The notes under the pieces: generated by a model | What the model was told of the DNA's origin: nothing | The model's database searches: none | What the model saw: only the letters and a program-made list of their open reading frames with translations | Part shown: in pieces, positions 27,700 through 35,080 of the stretch | Position numbering within the stretch: position 1 is the first letter of the stretch | Layout of the letters: each line of letters starts with the position of its first letter | DNA from: CAVYTF01 sp963771435 | GTDB taxonomy: Bacteria; Bacteroidota; Bacteroidia; Chitinophagales; Chitinophagaceae | Reading direction: 5' to 3' | Length of the DNA: 64,000 nt | NCBI GenBank assembly: GCA_963771435.1 | Contig: CAVYTF010000008.1 | Span: forward strand, 1-64,000 | Position numbers and translations under genes: made by a program

Positions 27700-28413
27700 A
27701 TGAAGTTATTTTTTATACGCTACACTAAAATTGCATTCATTTATTTGCAGTTGGATAGGTTTTTTGGATTATTCTCGTCATTATTTTTAAATCTTTTTTA
27801 CCTAACAAAGTTTTCTCAATGGGCGCGTAAGAACAGGAAATGTGCATACAATGACTTCCCCTCAAAGTGGAGTTATGAAAAAAGATATGGGATGTATGAA
27901 TGGGTGATTGAAAAGGAAAAGCTCACTGAACCCATCAACTATATTGAATTTGGGGTCGCTAGCGGGCAGTCTTTCCGTTGGTTCCTTGAACAAAACAAAA
28001 ACCCGCACAGCCGTTTCTACGGCTTCGATACATTCGATGGCTTACCGGAGGATTGGGGCACCTTCAAAAAAGGAGCCTTCAGCAACGACAATAAAATACC
28101 GGAAATAACGGATAGTAGGGGTAAATTTTACCAGGGCCTTTTTCAGCAAACAGTGCCTGGCTTTCTAAAGGAAATTGATACCTCAAAAAGAAATGTATTA
28201 ATGATGGATGCAGATTTATACTCTGCTACCTTATACGCCTTAACCAGTTTTGCACCATTCCTTAAAAAAGGTGATATTATTTTCTTTGATGAATTTGCTG
28301 TTCCCACTCATGAGTTCAAAGTTTTTCAGGATTTTACTCAATCTTATTACATCAACCTTGAATTGATGGCTACAGCTAATAATTATTATTTTGTAGCCTT
28401 TAAGGTAGTCTGA
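27700..28413 (+). CDS. TylF/macrocin-type SAM-dependent methyltransferase
   Basis: The 237-residue product has a SAM-binding pattern: YIEFGVASGQSFRWFL near residue 85, FYGFDTFDGLPEDWG near 107, and VLMMDADLYSATLYALTSF near residue 167, with FFDEFAVPTHEF carrying metal-type acidic residues. This is the pattern of TylF-like sugar O-methyltransferases. The first 50 residues are hydrophobic and may anchor it to the membrane. The gene starts 37 bp after the T9SS gene. Its last 70 codons recur at 29641-29866. Confidence 0.82.
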   Translation: MKLFFIRYTKIAFIYLQLDRFFGLFSSLFLNLFYLTKFSQWARKNRKCAYNDFPSKWSYEKRYGMYEWVIEKEKLTEPINYIEFGVASGQSFRWFLEQNKNPHSRFYGFDTFDGLPEDWGTFKKGAFSNDNKIPEITDSRGKFYQGLFQQTVPGFLKEIDTSKRNVLMMDADLYSATLYALTSFAPFLKKGDIIFFDEFAVPTHEFKVFQDFTQSYYINLELMATANNYYFVAFKVV

Positions 28414-28419
28414 CAATGA

Positions 28420-28497
28420 GATCTTTCAAGAGGATTATATATGGTTCGTTTAATAGTTGACGGGCAGGTTGTTTCAAAAAAGTTTATTAAAGAATAA
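28420..28497 (+). pseudogene. Remnant of a T9SS sorting domain
   Basis: This piece encodes GLYMVRLIVDGQ and VSKKFIKE followed by TAA, nearly identical to the end of the T9SS gene at 27598-27662. It lies directly after the methyltransferase gene, so a second copy of the gene pair must once have stood here. Confidence 0.8.
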
Positions 28498-28598
28498 GAA
28501 ATACTTATAAGCATCACGAAGTGCTATCCATAGTATTCTCTAAAACTTGATCCCATTGTAAGGCCAATAATTGGTCACATAGCAAATGCAAACAACAA

Positions 28599-29453
28599 TT
28601 AGTGTTTTACTGCTACAAACATTGTGCGGTTATAGTACTCCGTATATTCATCGGGCCATATATCGCCGGTAAAATTAAACTGCTCAAACACACTATGGAA
28701 ACCAACATCATGCATGGCTTTGGTCAGGTCTTTTTTACACACCCAAAACGATCTGTCGTTATTATAAGATGACCACAATAGTGATTCAAGTTTATTTTTG
28801 CTTATTTTTTTATTGTATTCTTTCTTCCATCTTCCTTTGTAGCCTTCATTCAATGTTAATCGGGATAGCCTATAATTTATCCTGTAATGTAACATGCGGT
28901 TGGCATCGATCCAAAGCTTGCCAATTCTTTTTTGGAGGGGGGAAAGAAAATAGGTATTCAGGAAACCCAGATCATATCTTAGATCCCTTTCAGGAGCGAA
29001 ATGCGTATTTAGTAATAATAGTTTGTTAGTACAGCCGCTTAATATTTTTAGAAAATCAATAGGGTCATTCAGATGATATAACAACCCATAACATAATACA
29101 ATATCAAACTTTCCATATTTTTCTAAATTCCTAACATCATCTGTTACAAACTCTACATTAGAAAGATTCAGATCAGCTTTAAGATAGTTGCATTTTTCAA
29201 CATTTTCTTCTCGCGCTTCAATACCAAGAGTTTCGAAACCTAATTTAGCAAATTCAACAGCATAACCACCTTCCAGGCATCCTAGATCCACCACTTTCAG
29301 TTTACTTTTTCCTTCACCCTGTGGTAATAAATTAAATAGTTCTAGGGTGTTTACAATTGACTTCCAAACTGCGGTTTCATTCAGTGCAATTTGATTTTCA
29401 TCTAATGTTTTTTTACCATTGCTCAGTACAATGTTATGTGCCGTAAACTTCAT
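28599..29453 (-). CDS. Class I SAM-dependent methyltransferase
   Basis: The 284-residue protein has motif I VVDLGCLEGGYAVEFAKLG near residue 54, an acidic LGIEAR at the end of strand 2, a FVTDDVRNL motif, and YGLLYHLNDPIDFLK near residue 122. It belongs to the methyltransferase 11/23-like group, with an additional C-terminal helical domain. The substrate is unknown; genes of this type often modify sugars or surface glycans. It lies opposite to its neighbours and between two decayed fragments of the methyltransferase/T9SS pair, so it probably entered by insertion. Confidence 0.8.
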   Translation of the reverse strand: MKFTAHNIVLSNGKKTLDENQIALNETAVWKSIVNTLELFNLLPQGEGKSKLKVVDLGCLEGGYAVEFAKLGFETLGIEAREENVEKCNYLKADLNLSNVEFVTDDVRNLEKYGKFDIVLCYGLLYHLNDPIDFLKILSGCTNKLLLLNTHFAPERDLRYDLGFLNTYFLSPLQKRIGKLWIDANRMLHYRINYRLSRLTLNEGYKGRWKKEYNKKISKNKLESLLWSSYNNDRSFWVCKKDLTKAMHDVGFHSVFEQFNFTGDIWPDEYTEYYNRTMFVAVKH

Positions 29454-29508
29454 GCTTATAATTTAATTTTCGCCAAATATAGGAGAAAGTATGGCCTTCT
29501 GCTTTTTA

Positions 29509-29640
29509 TTAAATAATAACTTTAACTACCAGCTTTACCCCCTTTAAGGTTGTATAATACTTCTTTTTATTGTCTCCTTTTGATCCGGGTTTACGAACAA
29601 TTCCTGATAATGTTCCATAATTTCTCTTCAGATGCTCCAA
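29509..29640 (-). pseudogene. Possible C-terminal gene fragment (minus strand)
   Basis: On the minus strand the residues GTLSGIVRKPGSKGDNKK and KGVKLVVKVII end at a stop at 29509-29511; another frame also gives plausible protein (EHYQELFVNPDQKETIK). Upstream the sequence is replaced by the plus-strand methyltransferase remnant. It looks like the tail of a gene cut by rearrangement. I do not recognise the family. Confidence 0.35.
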
Positions 29641-29866
29641 AAGAAATGTCCTGATGATGGATGCAGATTTATATTCTGCAGCTTTATACGCCTTAACAAG
29701 CTTCGCACCATTCCTTAAAAAAGGCGATATTATTTTCTTTGATGAATTTGCTGTCCCCACCCACGAGTTTAAAGTATTTCAATATTTTACCCGATCCTAT
29801 TATATAGAGCTGGAACTGATAGCTACAGCTAATAACTATTATTTTGCAGCTTTTAAAGTGGTATAA
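29641..29866 (+). pseudogene. 3' remnant of a second TylF-like methyltransferase
   Basis: From VLMMDADLYSAALYALTSF to the stop, this matches the last 70 residues of the gene at 27700-28413 with only about nine changes. Before the ATG the homologous frame continues for a few codons (SKRNV) and is then interrupted by a stop. The body of this copy is gone. Confidence 0.88.
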
Positions 29867-29905
29867 TATCTTCTTCCATTATTCACTATCGGTGAAATTG
29901 CTCCA

Positions 29906-30016
29906 TTAGGCATCGCTCCTATAAATATTTTGCCGGTCTAAAAGTTTAATGTACCTTTCCATTCCGGTATCAAAACTGCCTTTTCCCCAAACCAAACTAC
30001 CCGCTTTTTCATATTT
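29906..30016 (-). pseudogene. Possible C-terminal gene fragment
   Basis: A minus-strand open stretch of 36 residues (KAGSLVWGKGSFDTGMER ... NIYRSDA, then stop) looks like the end of a protein, following a stop codon just upstream. I do not know the family. It adds to the gene fragments found between 28.4 and 30.0 kb. Confidence 0.35.
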
Positions 30017-30030
30017 TTACCAACAAATAC

Positions 30031-30130
30031 TACCCTTATAGAGACCTTATAGAGACTTTATAGAGACCTTATAGAGACCCTACTCCCACTCAAAGCCCAC
30101 CCAAAGGCATGGTAATGCCCACCCAAAGCC
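30031..30130. repeat. Dispersed repeat R3, copy 1 (with 11-bp units)
   Basis: Four 11-bp units of type cttatagagac (30035-30078) are followed by ctactcccactcaaagcccac and two copies of a gcccacccaaag word. The reverse complement of the whole block matches 43571-43664, where only three 11-bp units occur. This copy lies 110 bp upstream of the acyl-CoA carboxylase gene. Confidence 0.88.
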
Positions 30131-30193
30131 ATGCTAACCCTATCCCAGCTATATCAACGCCCCAATTTATACACATCACCCCCTGCACCCAAC

Positions 30194-30222
30194 CTCTTGC
30201 TGCCCTAATTATCCCATCTTTG
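30194..30222 (+). promoter_or_regulatory. Possible promoter of the carboxyltransferase gene
   Basis: A CATCTTTG box at 30215-30222 differs from TAnnTTTG at one position and lies 21 bp before the ATG. A TTG at 30197 stands about 16 bp upstream of it. Spacing and sequence are only approximate. Confidence 0.35.
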
Positions 30223-30243
30223 CGTTCCTAAACGAATGCCCGC

Positions 30244-31872
30244 ATGAACATAGAACAAAACCGCAACGAAGACTGGATGAAACTATTAGTGAGCCAAACG
30301 CAGCAGCATTTCAATAAGATAAAACTCGGCGGCGGCAAGAAGGCAATAGACAAGCAGCATGAGAAAAACAAGCTCACCCCCCGCGAACGAATAGATTATT
30401 TAATAGACAAAAACTCCCCCTTTGTTGAGATAGGTGCCTTTACAGGTTTCGGCATGTATGAAGAACAGGGCGGTTGTCCCGCAGGCGGAACTGTTGCAGG
30501 CATAGGTTACGTCAGCGGCAGGCAGTGCGTTATCGTCGCCAACGACCAGACAGTAAAAGCCGGCGCATGGTTCCCCATCACCGGCAAAAAGAATCTCCGT
30601 ATGCAGGAGATAGCCATGGAAAATCATTTGCCAGTTATTTACCTGGTGGACAGTGCCGGTGTCTTCCTCCCCTTACAGGACGAGATTTTCCCCGACAAAG
30701 AACATTTTGGCCGCATCTTTTACAACAACGCCCGCATGAGCGCCATGGGCATCACCCAAATAGCAGCGGTCATGGGTGCCTGTGTTGCAGGCGGCGCCTA
30801 CCTCCCCATCATGAGCGATGAAACCCTCATGGTAGAAGGCAATGGCAGCATATTTCTTGCAGGCAGCTATCTGGTAAAAGCCGCTATTGGCGAAGACATT
30901 GACAATGAAACTCTCGGTGGCGCAGAAACCCACAATGCCATCAGCGGCATTGCAGACTATAAATTTAAAACAGAGCAGGAGTGCCTGGACGAAATAAAGA
31001 AGATAATGGGCAGGATAGGCGAGATGCCCAGGGCAAACTTCAACCGCATAGCCCCCGTTGCCCCAAAGAAAAACGCAGAAGAATTGTACAGCATAATGAA
31101 TGCGAATAATGCCAAGCCTTATGATGTGCTGGAAATTATTGAGCGCATCGTTGATGATTCTAACTTTGATGAGTTCAAAAAAGAGTACGGTAAAACCATC
31201 CTCTGTGGGTACGCCCGTATCGATGGCTGGTCTGTCGGTATTGTCGCCAACCAACGGCTTATCGTGCGAAATAAAAAGGGGGAAATGCAGCTTGGCGGGG
31301 TCATTTACAATGATAGCGCAGACAAAGCCGCCCGGTTTATCATGAACTGCAACCAGAAGAAAATACCGCTCGTATTCCTGCAGGATGTCACCGGCTTCAT
31401 GGTGGGCAGCCGCAGCGAGCATTCCGGCATCATAAAAGACGGCGCAAAGCTGGTGAATGCAGTCGCCAATTCCGTTGTGCCAAAAATAACCATCATCACG
31501 GGTAACTCTTATGGTGCGGGCAACTATGCCATGTGTGGCAAGGCTTATGGACCGAGGTTTATTTATGCGTGGCCAAGCGCAAAGATCGCGGTAATGGGCG
31601 GCGAGCAGGCGGCAAAAACATTGCTGCAGATACAGGTGGCGAGCATGAAGGCAAAGGGCAAAGAAGTAAGCCCCGAGGAAGAAAAAGCCTTGCTTGATAA
31701 GATAAAAGGCAGCTACGAAACGCAAACCACGCCTTATTACGCTGCTGCGCGCCTTTGGGTGGATGATATTATTGACCCCGCCCAAACGCGCCAATTGATA
31801 AGTGAAGGAATCGCCGCTGCCAACCATAACAAGAAAATAGAAGACTTTAAGACAGGCGTGTTCCAGGTTTGA
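30244..31872 (+). CDS. mccB: Acyl-CoA carboxylase carboxyltransferase subunit, methylcrotonyl type
   Basis: The 542-residue protein is the beta subunit of a biotin-dependent acyl-CoA carboxylase. Both crotonase-like halves are present: the N-half has LVDSAGVFLPLQDEIFP and MGACVAGGAYLPIMSDE; the C-half has FLQDVTGFMVGSRSE, ITGNSYGAGNYAMCGKA and AWPSAKIAVMGGEQAA, the last two being acyl-CoA and carboxybiotin site motifs. The sequence is closest to methylcrotonyl-CoA carboxylase beta (leucine degradation); geranyl- or acryloyl-type subunits are alternatives. No alpha subunit (biotin carboxylase) is next to it. Repeat elements lie on both sides (30031-30130 and 31961-32008). Confidence 0.9.
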   Translation: MNIEQNRNEDWMKLLVSQTQQHFNKIKLGGGKKAIDKQHEKNKLTPRERIDYLIDKNSPFVEIGAFTGFGMYEEQGGCPAGGTVAGIGYVSGRQCVIVANDQTVKAGAWFPITGKKNLRMQEIAMENHLPVIYLVDSAGVFLPLQDEIFPDKEHFGRIFYNNARMSAMGITQIAAVMGACVAGGAYLPIMSDETLMVEGNGSIFLAGSYLVKAAIGEDIDNETLGGAETHNAISGIADYKFKTEQECLDEIKKIMGRIGEMPRANFNRIAPVAPKKNAEELYSIMNANNAKPYDVLEIIERIVDDSNFDEFKKEYGKTILCGYARIDGWSVGIVANQRLIVRNKKGEMQLGGVIYNDSADKAARFIMNCNQKKIPLVFLQDVTGFMVGSRSEHSGIIKDGAKLVNAVANSVVPKITIITGNSYGAGNYAMCGKAYGPRFIYAWPSAKIAVMGGEQAAKTLLQIQVASMKAKGKEVSPEEEKALLDKIKGSYETQTTPYYAAARLWVDDIIDPAQTRQLISEGIAAANHNKKIEDFKTGVFQV

Positions 31873-31960
31873 TGTGCATTCGCTCGTTCTTCGCTGGGGT
31901 ATGTTTGCAGGAAGCAATAATGGCAGAGTGGTAGTGTTTGCGATAAGAGGGCGTGGATAA

Positions 31961-32008
31961 GTGGGAGCCTAGTGAAGGTGGCAGGAAGGACGCAGGGATG
32001 TGGCAGGG
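31961..32008 (-). repeat. Dispersed repeat R1, copy 2 (inverted)
   Basis: The reverse complement matches 913-960 at 42 of 48 positions. It lies about 90 bp after the carboxyltransferase gene. Confidence 0.7.
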
Positions 32009-32175
32009 GTGTGGAATGGCTGCGGCTTAGGGTTTTTATGCTTGAAAAGAGGAATAAAGAAAGTTATTTACTGAAATATTGGCAGAACAAGGGTTGGTTG
32101 TTGCTGACGAAAACAGTAACGAATGTGTCAATTACATTTCTATTGGTAAGATGCAATTGATAGCAAAGAGGCTAA

Positions 32176-32400
32176 AAACCGGCTTTGGAACCTTAAACAC
32201 TGACTTTGCGGCTTTTCACTTAAACTTTGTAAAGTATTCCATTTTCTTTACAAAGTTTGCCTTAAACCTTGCAGCTTTTCCCGAAAACTTTACAAGGTTT
32301 TTCGTTTTCTTTACTAGGAAAATGATTTTCTTTATAAAGTTTGTCCCTGGCTTTGCAGCTTTTGGCCTAAACTTTACGAAGTTTGAGTGATACTTTATAA
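32176..32400. repeat. Irregular repeat built on aaacttt/aaagttt
   Basis: The words cctaaactttac, ctttacaaagtttgcc, ctttgcagcttttcc and attttctttat recur five or more times with changing spacing. Many of them can pair with each other because aaacttt and aaagttt are complementary. It is a degenerate array without a fixed period and lies between two plus-strand genes. Confidence 0.8.
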
Positions 32401-32563
32401 AGTCGGGTTTTTTGGGTGTGCAGAGAATGGTTTTTAGAGAGGGAAACAGGGAATGCGGGGGAGAAGTTAGTTAACTTTATATGAAGGGTCTCATGCTTTC
32501 GCACAAAGCTATATAATGAAGGCCCTGCCGAGACCAAAGATGAATTTATAATTAAAAACATAC

Positions 32564-32923
32564 ATGAAACAGTCTGATGACGTCAATTGGATTTTATATA
32601 ATGATTCTGAAACAATTGGAACTATAGGAAGTGAAGGTGGAAATATTATAGAAGACTATGAAAATATCAATGGTGCAAGAATTACTTTGGAAGAAAACTG
32701 TGTCACTGCCCCCTTTGCAGTAACATTAGGCATTTATGGACTTATGTTTCATACACACTATGACGACACGCTTCAAAATGCTCAAACTTTTATTCTAAAG
32801 ACAAAACTTAAAATCAATGTAATATTTGATATGTGCAATGTTCCTGATGCTGAGAAAAATGAAGATTGGTATTCAAACTATAATAAACTACTTGAAGAAA
32901 TTGCTGAACTTTCTCCAAACTAA
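32564..32923 (+). CDS. Small hypothetical protein
   Basis: The 119-residue soluble protein includes EDYENINGARITLEENC, APFAVTLGIYGLMFHTHY and a C-terminal charged helix WYSNYNKLLEEIAEL. I have no named family for it; the pattern of one compact alpha/beta domain without signal peptide resembles small immunity-like or stand-alone proteins of Bacteroidota. Its stop codon overlaps the first copy of the 25-bp repeat at 32922. Confidence 0.6.
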   Translation: MKQSDDVNWILYNDSETIGTIGSEGGNIIEDYENINGARITLEENCVTAPFAVTLGIYGLMFHTHYDDTLQNAQTFILKTKLKINVIFDMCNVPDAEKNEDWYSNYNKLLEEIAELSPN

Positions 32924-32946
32924 TAAATTTATAAGAATGCTGTTGG
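32922..32946 (+). repeat. 3' element R4, copy 1
   Basis: A 25-bp word (aataaatttataagaatgct plus gttgg) occurs here, at 33469-33493 (24 of 25 identical) and at 35022-35046 (identical). Each copy lies directly after the end of a small gene or gene remnant, and a degenerate version follows the deaminase gene at 34056-34079. Purine-rich sequence follows each copy. Confidence 0.85.
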
Positions 32947-33033
32947 AAAAGGGGAAGAGTGGGGGAAAGGGGGCGGCTTTTTTGGTGGAGGGGATTGGGT
33001 TAGATTAGATAATTTAAATATAAGATAATAGAC

Positions 33034-33450
33034 ATGAAACTAATAACAACTGTATTATTGACTTTAATAACCTATATAAGCGCTACTCATGGGTATGCCC
33101 AAACAAAAATTCCTATGGAAATAGGAACTAGGTTAGATTCAATATTTCCAGTTGATAATATTAAACAAATAAAAGTGACCAACATTCATGGAACATATGT
33201 GTTAACTAGTACCGAATTACTTAGTTTGAAAGAAAAATTAAAAAAAGCAAAATTTGCAGGTGCGCTTTGGGAAAAACCTGGACATATAATTTTGGAAATA
33301 AAACTTAAAGACAACGCTACGATAAAATCAGGGCTTACTTATGCATCTACCGGATTGATATTTTTTGATAATGGAATTGATAAGTTTAAAGAAAATTTCA
33401 GTGGCACATTTATTTTGCCTGACAAATTAAATTTTGATGATTATCAATAA
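33034..33450 (+). CDS. Small secreted hypothetical protein
   Basis: The 138-residue protein has a signal peptide ending near GYAQ (residue 23). The mature part starts TKIPMEIGTRLD and includes IKQIKVTNIHGTYVLTSTE, a KKAKFAGALWEKPGHI segment and a C-terminal FSGTFILPDKLNFDDY. I do not recognise a family. Repeat R4 copy 2 follows the stop by 18 bp. Confidence 0.65.
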   Translation: MKLITTVLLTLITYISATHGYAQTKIPMEIGTRLDSIFPVDNIKQIKVTNIHGTYVLTSTELLSLKEKLKKAKFAGALWEKPGHIILEIKLKDNATIKSGLTYASTGLIFFDNGIDKFKENFSGTFILPDKLNFDDYQ

Positions 33451-33468
33451 ACAATTGTATCCTCACCA

Positions 33469-33493
33469 AATAAATTTATAAGAATGCTGTTAG
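33469..33493 (+). repeat. 3' element R4, copy 2
   Basis: This copy matches the others at 24 of 25 bases (tgttagg in place of tgttggg). It lies between the secreted protein gene and the deaminase gene. Confidence 0.85.
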
Positions 33494-33562
33494 GAAAGGA
33501 AGCCGCAATGTCCTTCTTTATATGCTTCAAGCATGTGGCATAATTATTTCTTTCCTTATGGT

Positions 33563-34033
33563 ATGAAAAAAGAAATCGGGGGTGAGGATAAATTTATGCA
33601 GATGGCGGTGAGCCTTAGCCAGTATGCGTTGGACAGCAAGCGTGGCGGCCCGTTTGGGGCTGTGATAGTAAAGCAGGGGAAAATTATTGGCAGCAGCGGC
33701 AATGCTGTGTTTGCGGAGAATGACCCGACGGCTCATGCGGAGGTGATGGCGATACGCGATGCGTGTAACAATATACATTCTACTGACCTTAGTGGTTGCG
33801 ATATATATAGCAGCGCGGAACCGTGCCCGCTTTGTACAGCAGCGATCTACTGGTCGAAGATCGGCGCCGTTTATTACAGCAACACTATAGACGAATCTAT
33901 GGAACACGGTTTTATAGACAAAGAAATTTTAGCTGAACTGAGAAAACCTAAAGAAAAACGCAGTTTGGTTTTTAAACGCATAAAAAACCCTGAGGCTTTG
34001 GAGGTATTCAGAAAGGCGTTGGAGAGTTTTTGA
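33563..34033 (+). CDS. Nucleoside/guanine deaminase-like protein
   Basis: The product (156 residues from the ATG at 33563; another ATG ten codons earlier is possible) has the zinc-dependent cytidine/deoxycytidylate deaminase motifs: THAEVMAI with the catalytic HAE, written here PTAHAEVMAIRDAC, and SSAEPCPLCTAAIYWSKI with the two zinc Cys. The spacing and the C-terminal extension with KIGAVYYSNTIDESMEHGF match the GuaD-like guanine deaminase group. The last 15 codons and downstream sequence are duplicated at 34100-34183. Confidence 0.85.
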   Translation: MKKEIGGEDKFMQMAVSLSQYALDSKRGGPFGAVIVKQGKIIGSSGNAVFAENDPTAHAEVMAIRDACNNIHSTDLSGCDIYSSAEPCPLCTAAIYWSKIGAVYYSNTIDESMEHGFIDKEILAELRKPKEKRSLVFKRIKNPEALEVFRKALESF

Positions 34034-34183
34034 TCAGGTGTTCTTCATCAACGAATAAATATAGAATGTTGTTGGTCAATAAAATCAACATTGGCGGAGA
34101 AACCCTGAAGCTTTAGAAGTGTTCAGAAAGGCATTGGAACGTTTTAAGTTGGGTGTTTTTCATCAATGAATAAATAAAGAATT
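33985..34183 (+). repeat. Tandem duplication of the deaminase 3' end
   Basis: The 84 bases 33985-34068 and 34100-34183 align throughout at a period of 115 bp with about 17 differences. They include the codons for NPEALEVFRKALE and the stop region plus about 40 bp of downstream sequence. The second copy ends with ERF-stop and has no upstream gene body. Confidence 0.85.
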
Positions 34184-34224
34184 ATGCCATCTACTAACAG
34201 TTGAAATATGAGTATATTTGAATA

Positions 34225-34448
34225 ATGAGCACCATGCAAATTGACATATTAAAACCAAAGGCAGGCAAACTGCTTAAAGACCTTGAAGCATTAAAGCTTA
34301 TTTCCATTCGCAAACCCGCGGATGACGGTTTTATAACGCTTGTGAAAAAATTAAGGGCAAAAGCAAACAGCAGCCGCCCACCCTGGATGAGATCACAAAA
34401 GAAGTAAAGACGGTTAGAGGGGAAGGATATGCCAAAGCAAAAAAATAG
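34225..34448 (+). pseudogene. Frameshifted antitoxin-like gene
   Basis: The first 51 codons read MSTMQIDILKPKAGKLL ... LVKKLRAKANSSR; then the frame leaves the protein. One base further the sequence continues TLDEITKEVKTVRGEGYAK and ends AKK at a stop at 34446-34448, which is the normal tail of small antitoxin-like proteins that precede PIN toxins in Bacteroidota. Adding one C to the C run at 34377-34379 restores a single frame. The overlapping downstream toxin start supports the reconstruction. Confidence 0.75.
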
Positions 34449-34473
34449 GGTCATTATTGATACCAATCTTTGA
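34429..34473 (+). pseudogene. PIN-domain toxin, truncated at codon 15
   Basis: The ATG at 34429 overlaps the end of the antitoxin-like gene. The protein MPKQKNRVIIDTNL stops at TGA at 34471-34473, in the position where PIN toxins of this group read NLWIS; the sequence TGA ATC AGT corresponds to stop-Ile-Ser, so Trp (TGG) probably mutated to stop. The rest of the toxin is not recognisable. Confidence 0.7.
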
Positions 34474-34602
34474 ATCAGTTGAGCAGCCGCAATGTACTTA
34501 CTGCACACAGGCTATGCTAAGAGACATCTGCGGGGAAATGAAAGGAAGGGAAGAGCGGGGGAAAGTTCCATCTTAATAGTATAATTTCGTAAAAAATATT
34601 CT

Positions 34603-34806
34603 ATGAAATTAAAAGTGATCATCCATACTGCCGAAGAAGGTGGTCTGTGGGCAGAGGTTCCAGCCTTGCCCGGTTGTGTAACACAGGCAGAAACAATGGA
34701 AGAATTGATCCCGAATATTTATGAAGCAGTAGGGGGCTGCCTGAGTGTAGATATTTTGCCATCTTCTATTGGCGTTCACGACAAACTTCTTGAACTGGCA
34801 GTATGA
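34603..34806 (+). CDS. hicB: HicB-family antitoxin
   Basis: The 67-residue protein has the HicB partial RNase H fold: VIIHTAEEGGLWAEVPALPGCVTQAETMEELIPNI written as VIIHTAEEGGLWAEVPALPG then CVTQAETMEELIPNIYEA. It lacks a C-terminal DNA-binding extension, so repression of its own promoter is unlikely from this protein alone. It would neutralise HicA, but the hicA gene that overlaps its stop by 4 bp is frameshifted. Confidence 0.9.
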   Translation: MKLKVIIHTAEEGGLWAEVPALPGCVTQAETMEELIPNIYEAVGGCLSVDILPSSIGVHDKLLELAV

Positions 34807-34998
34807 AAACTGTAACGGGAAAAGAATTTACCAAACTTTTAGAGCGGAAGGGCTGGATACTTAAACGGGTAAATGGCAGTCATTACATATACGCACACCC
34901 TGATAATAGCGGTGCCTGTTCATAAAAATGACGACCTTAAAAAGGGTTTGCAGAAGAAATTAATGGGTATTGCAGACATAAAAGATAATGAGCTGTAA
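34803..34998 (+). pseudogene. hicA: Frameshifted HicA toxin gene
   Basis: The frame from 34803 reads MKTVTGKEFTKLLERKGW ... GSHYIYAHPDNSGACS and stops at 34923-34925. The other frame continues VPVHKNDDLKKGLQKKLMG ... IKDNEL to a stop at 34996-34998, which is the normal HicA tail. The region between DNSG and VPVH has lost a few bases. The catalytic His (GSHYIY) is present but the second half cannot be made in frame, so the toxin is inactive. Confidence 0.88.
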
Positions 34999-35021
34999 AG
35001 GTCGCTGAAAATACCCCAGCC

Positions 35022-35046
35022 AATAAATTTATAAGAATGCTGTTGG
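35022..35046 (+). repeat. 3' element R4, copy 3
   Basis: This copy is identical over 25 bases to the one at 32922. It follows the hicA remnant by 23 bp and is followed by purine-rich sequence. Confidence 0.85.
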
Positions 35047-35080
35047 GAAGGAGGGAAGGTAGCGAAACCATTTATCACCC

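Larger units (their letters stand above)
31873..32563. other. Repeat-rich intergenic region
   Basis: This 691 bp gap contains repeat R1 (31961-32008), an irregular A/T-rich repeat (32176-32400) and a purine-rich stretch (32420-32470). Open frames of 62 and 103 codons on the plus strand arise from repeats and lack the look of proteins. Confidence 0.6.

Noticed and set aside
30673..31917. 414-codon minus-strand ORF
   Set aside because: It lies wholly opposite the clearly conserved carboxyltransferase gene and is Cys/His-rich and low in normal protein motifs; a shadow of the real gene.
32079..32390. 103-codon plus-strand ORF
   Set aside because: It is formed by the aaacttt/aaagttt repeats, giving a Phe-rich translation (KFALNLAAF) without a domain.
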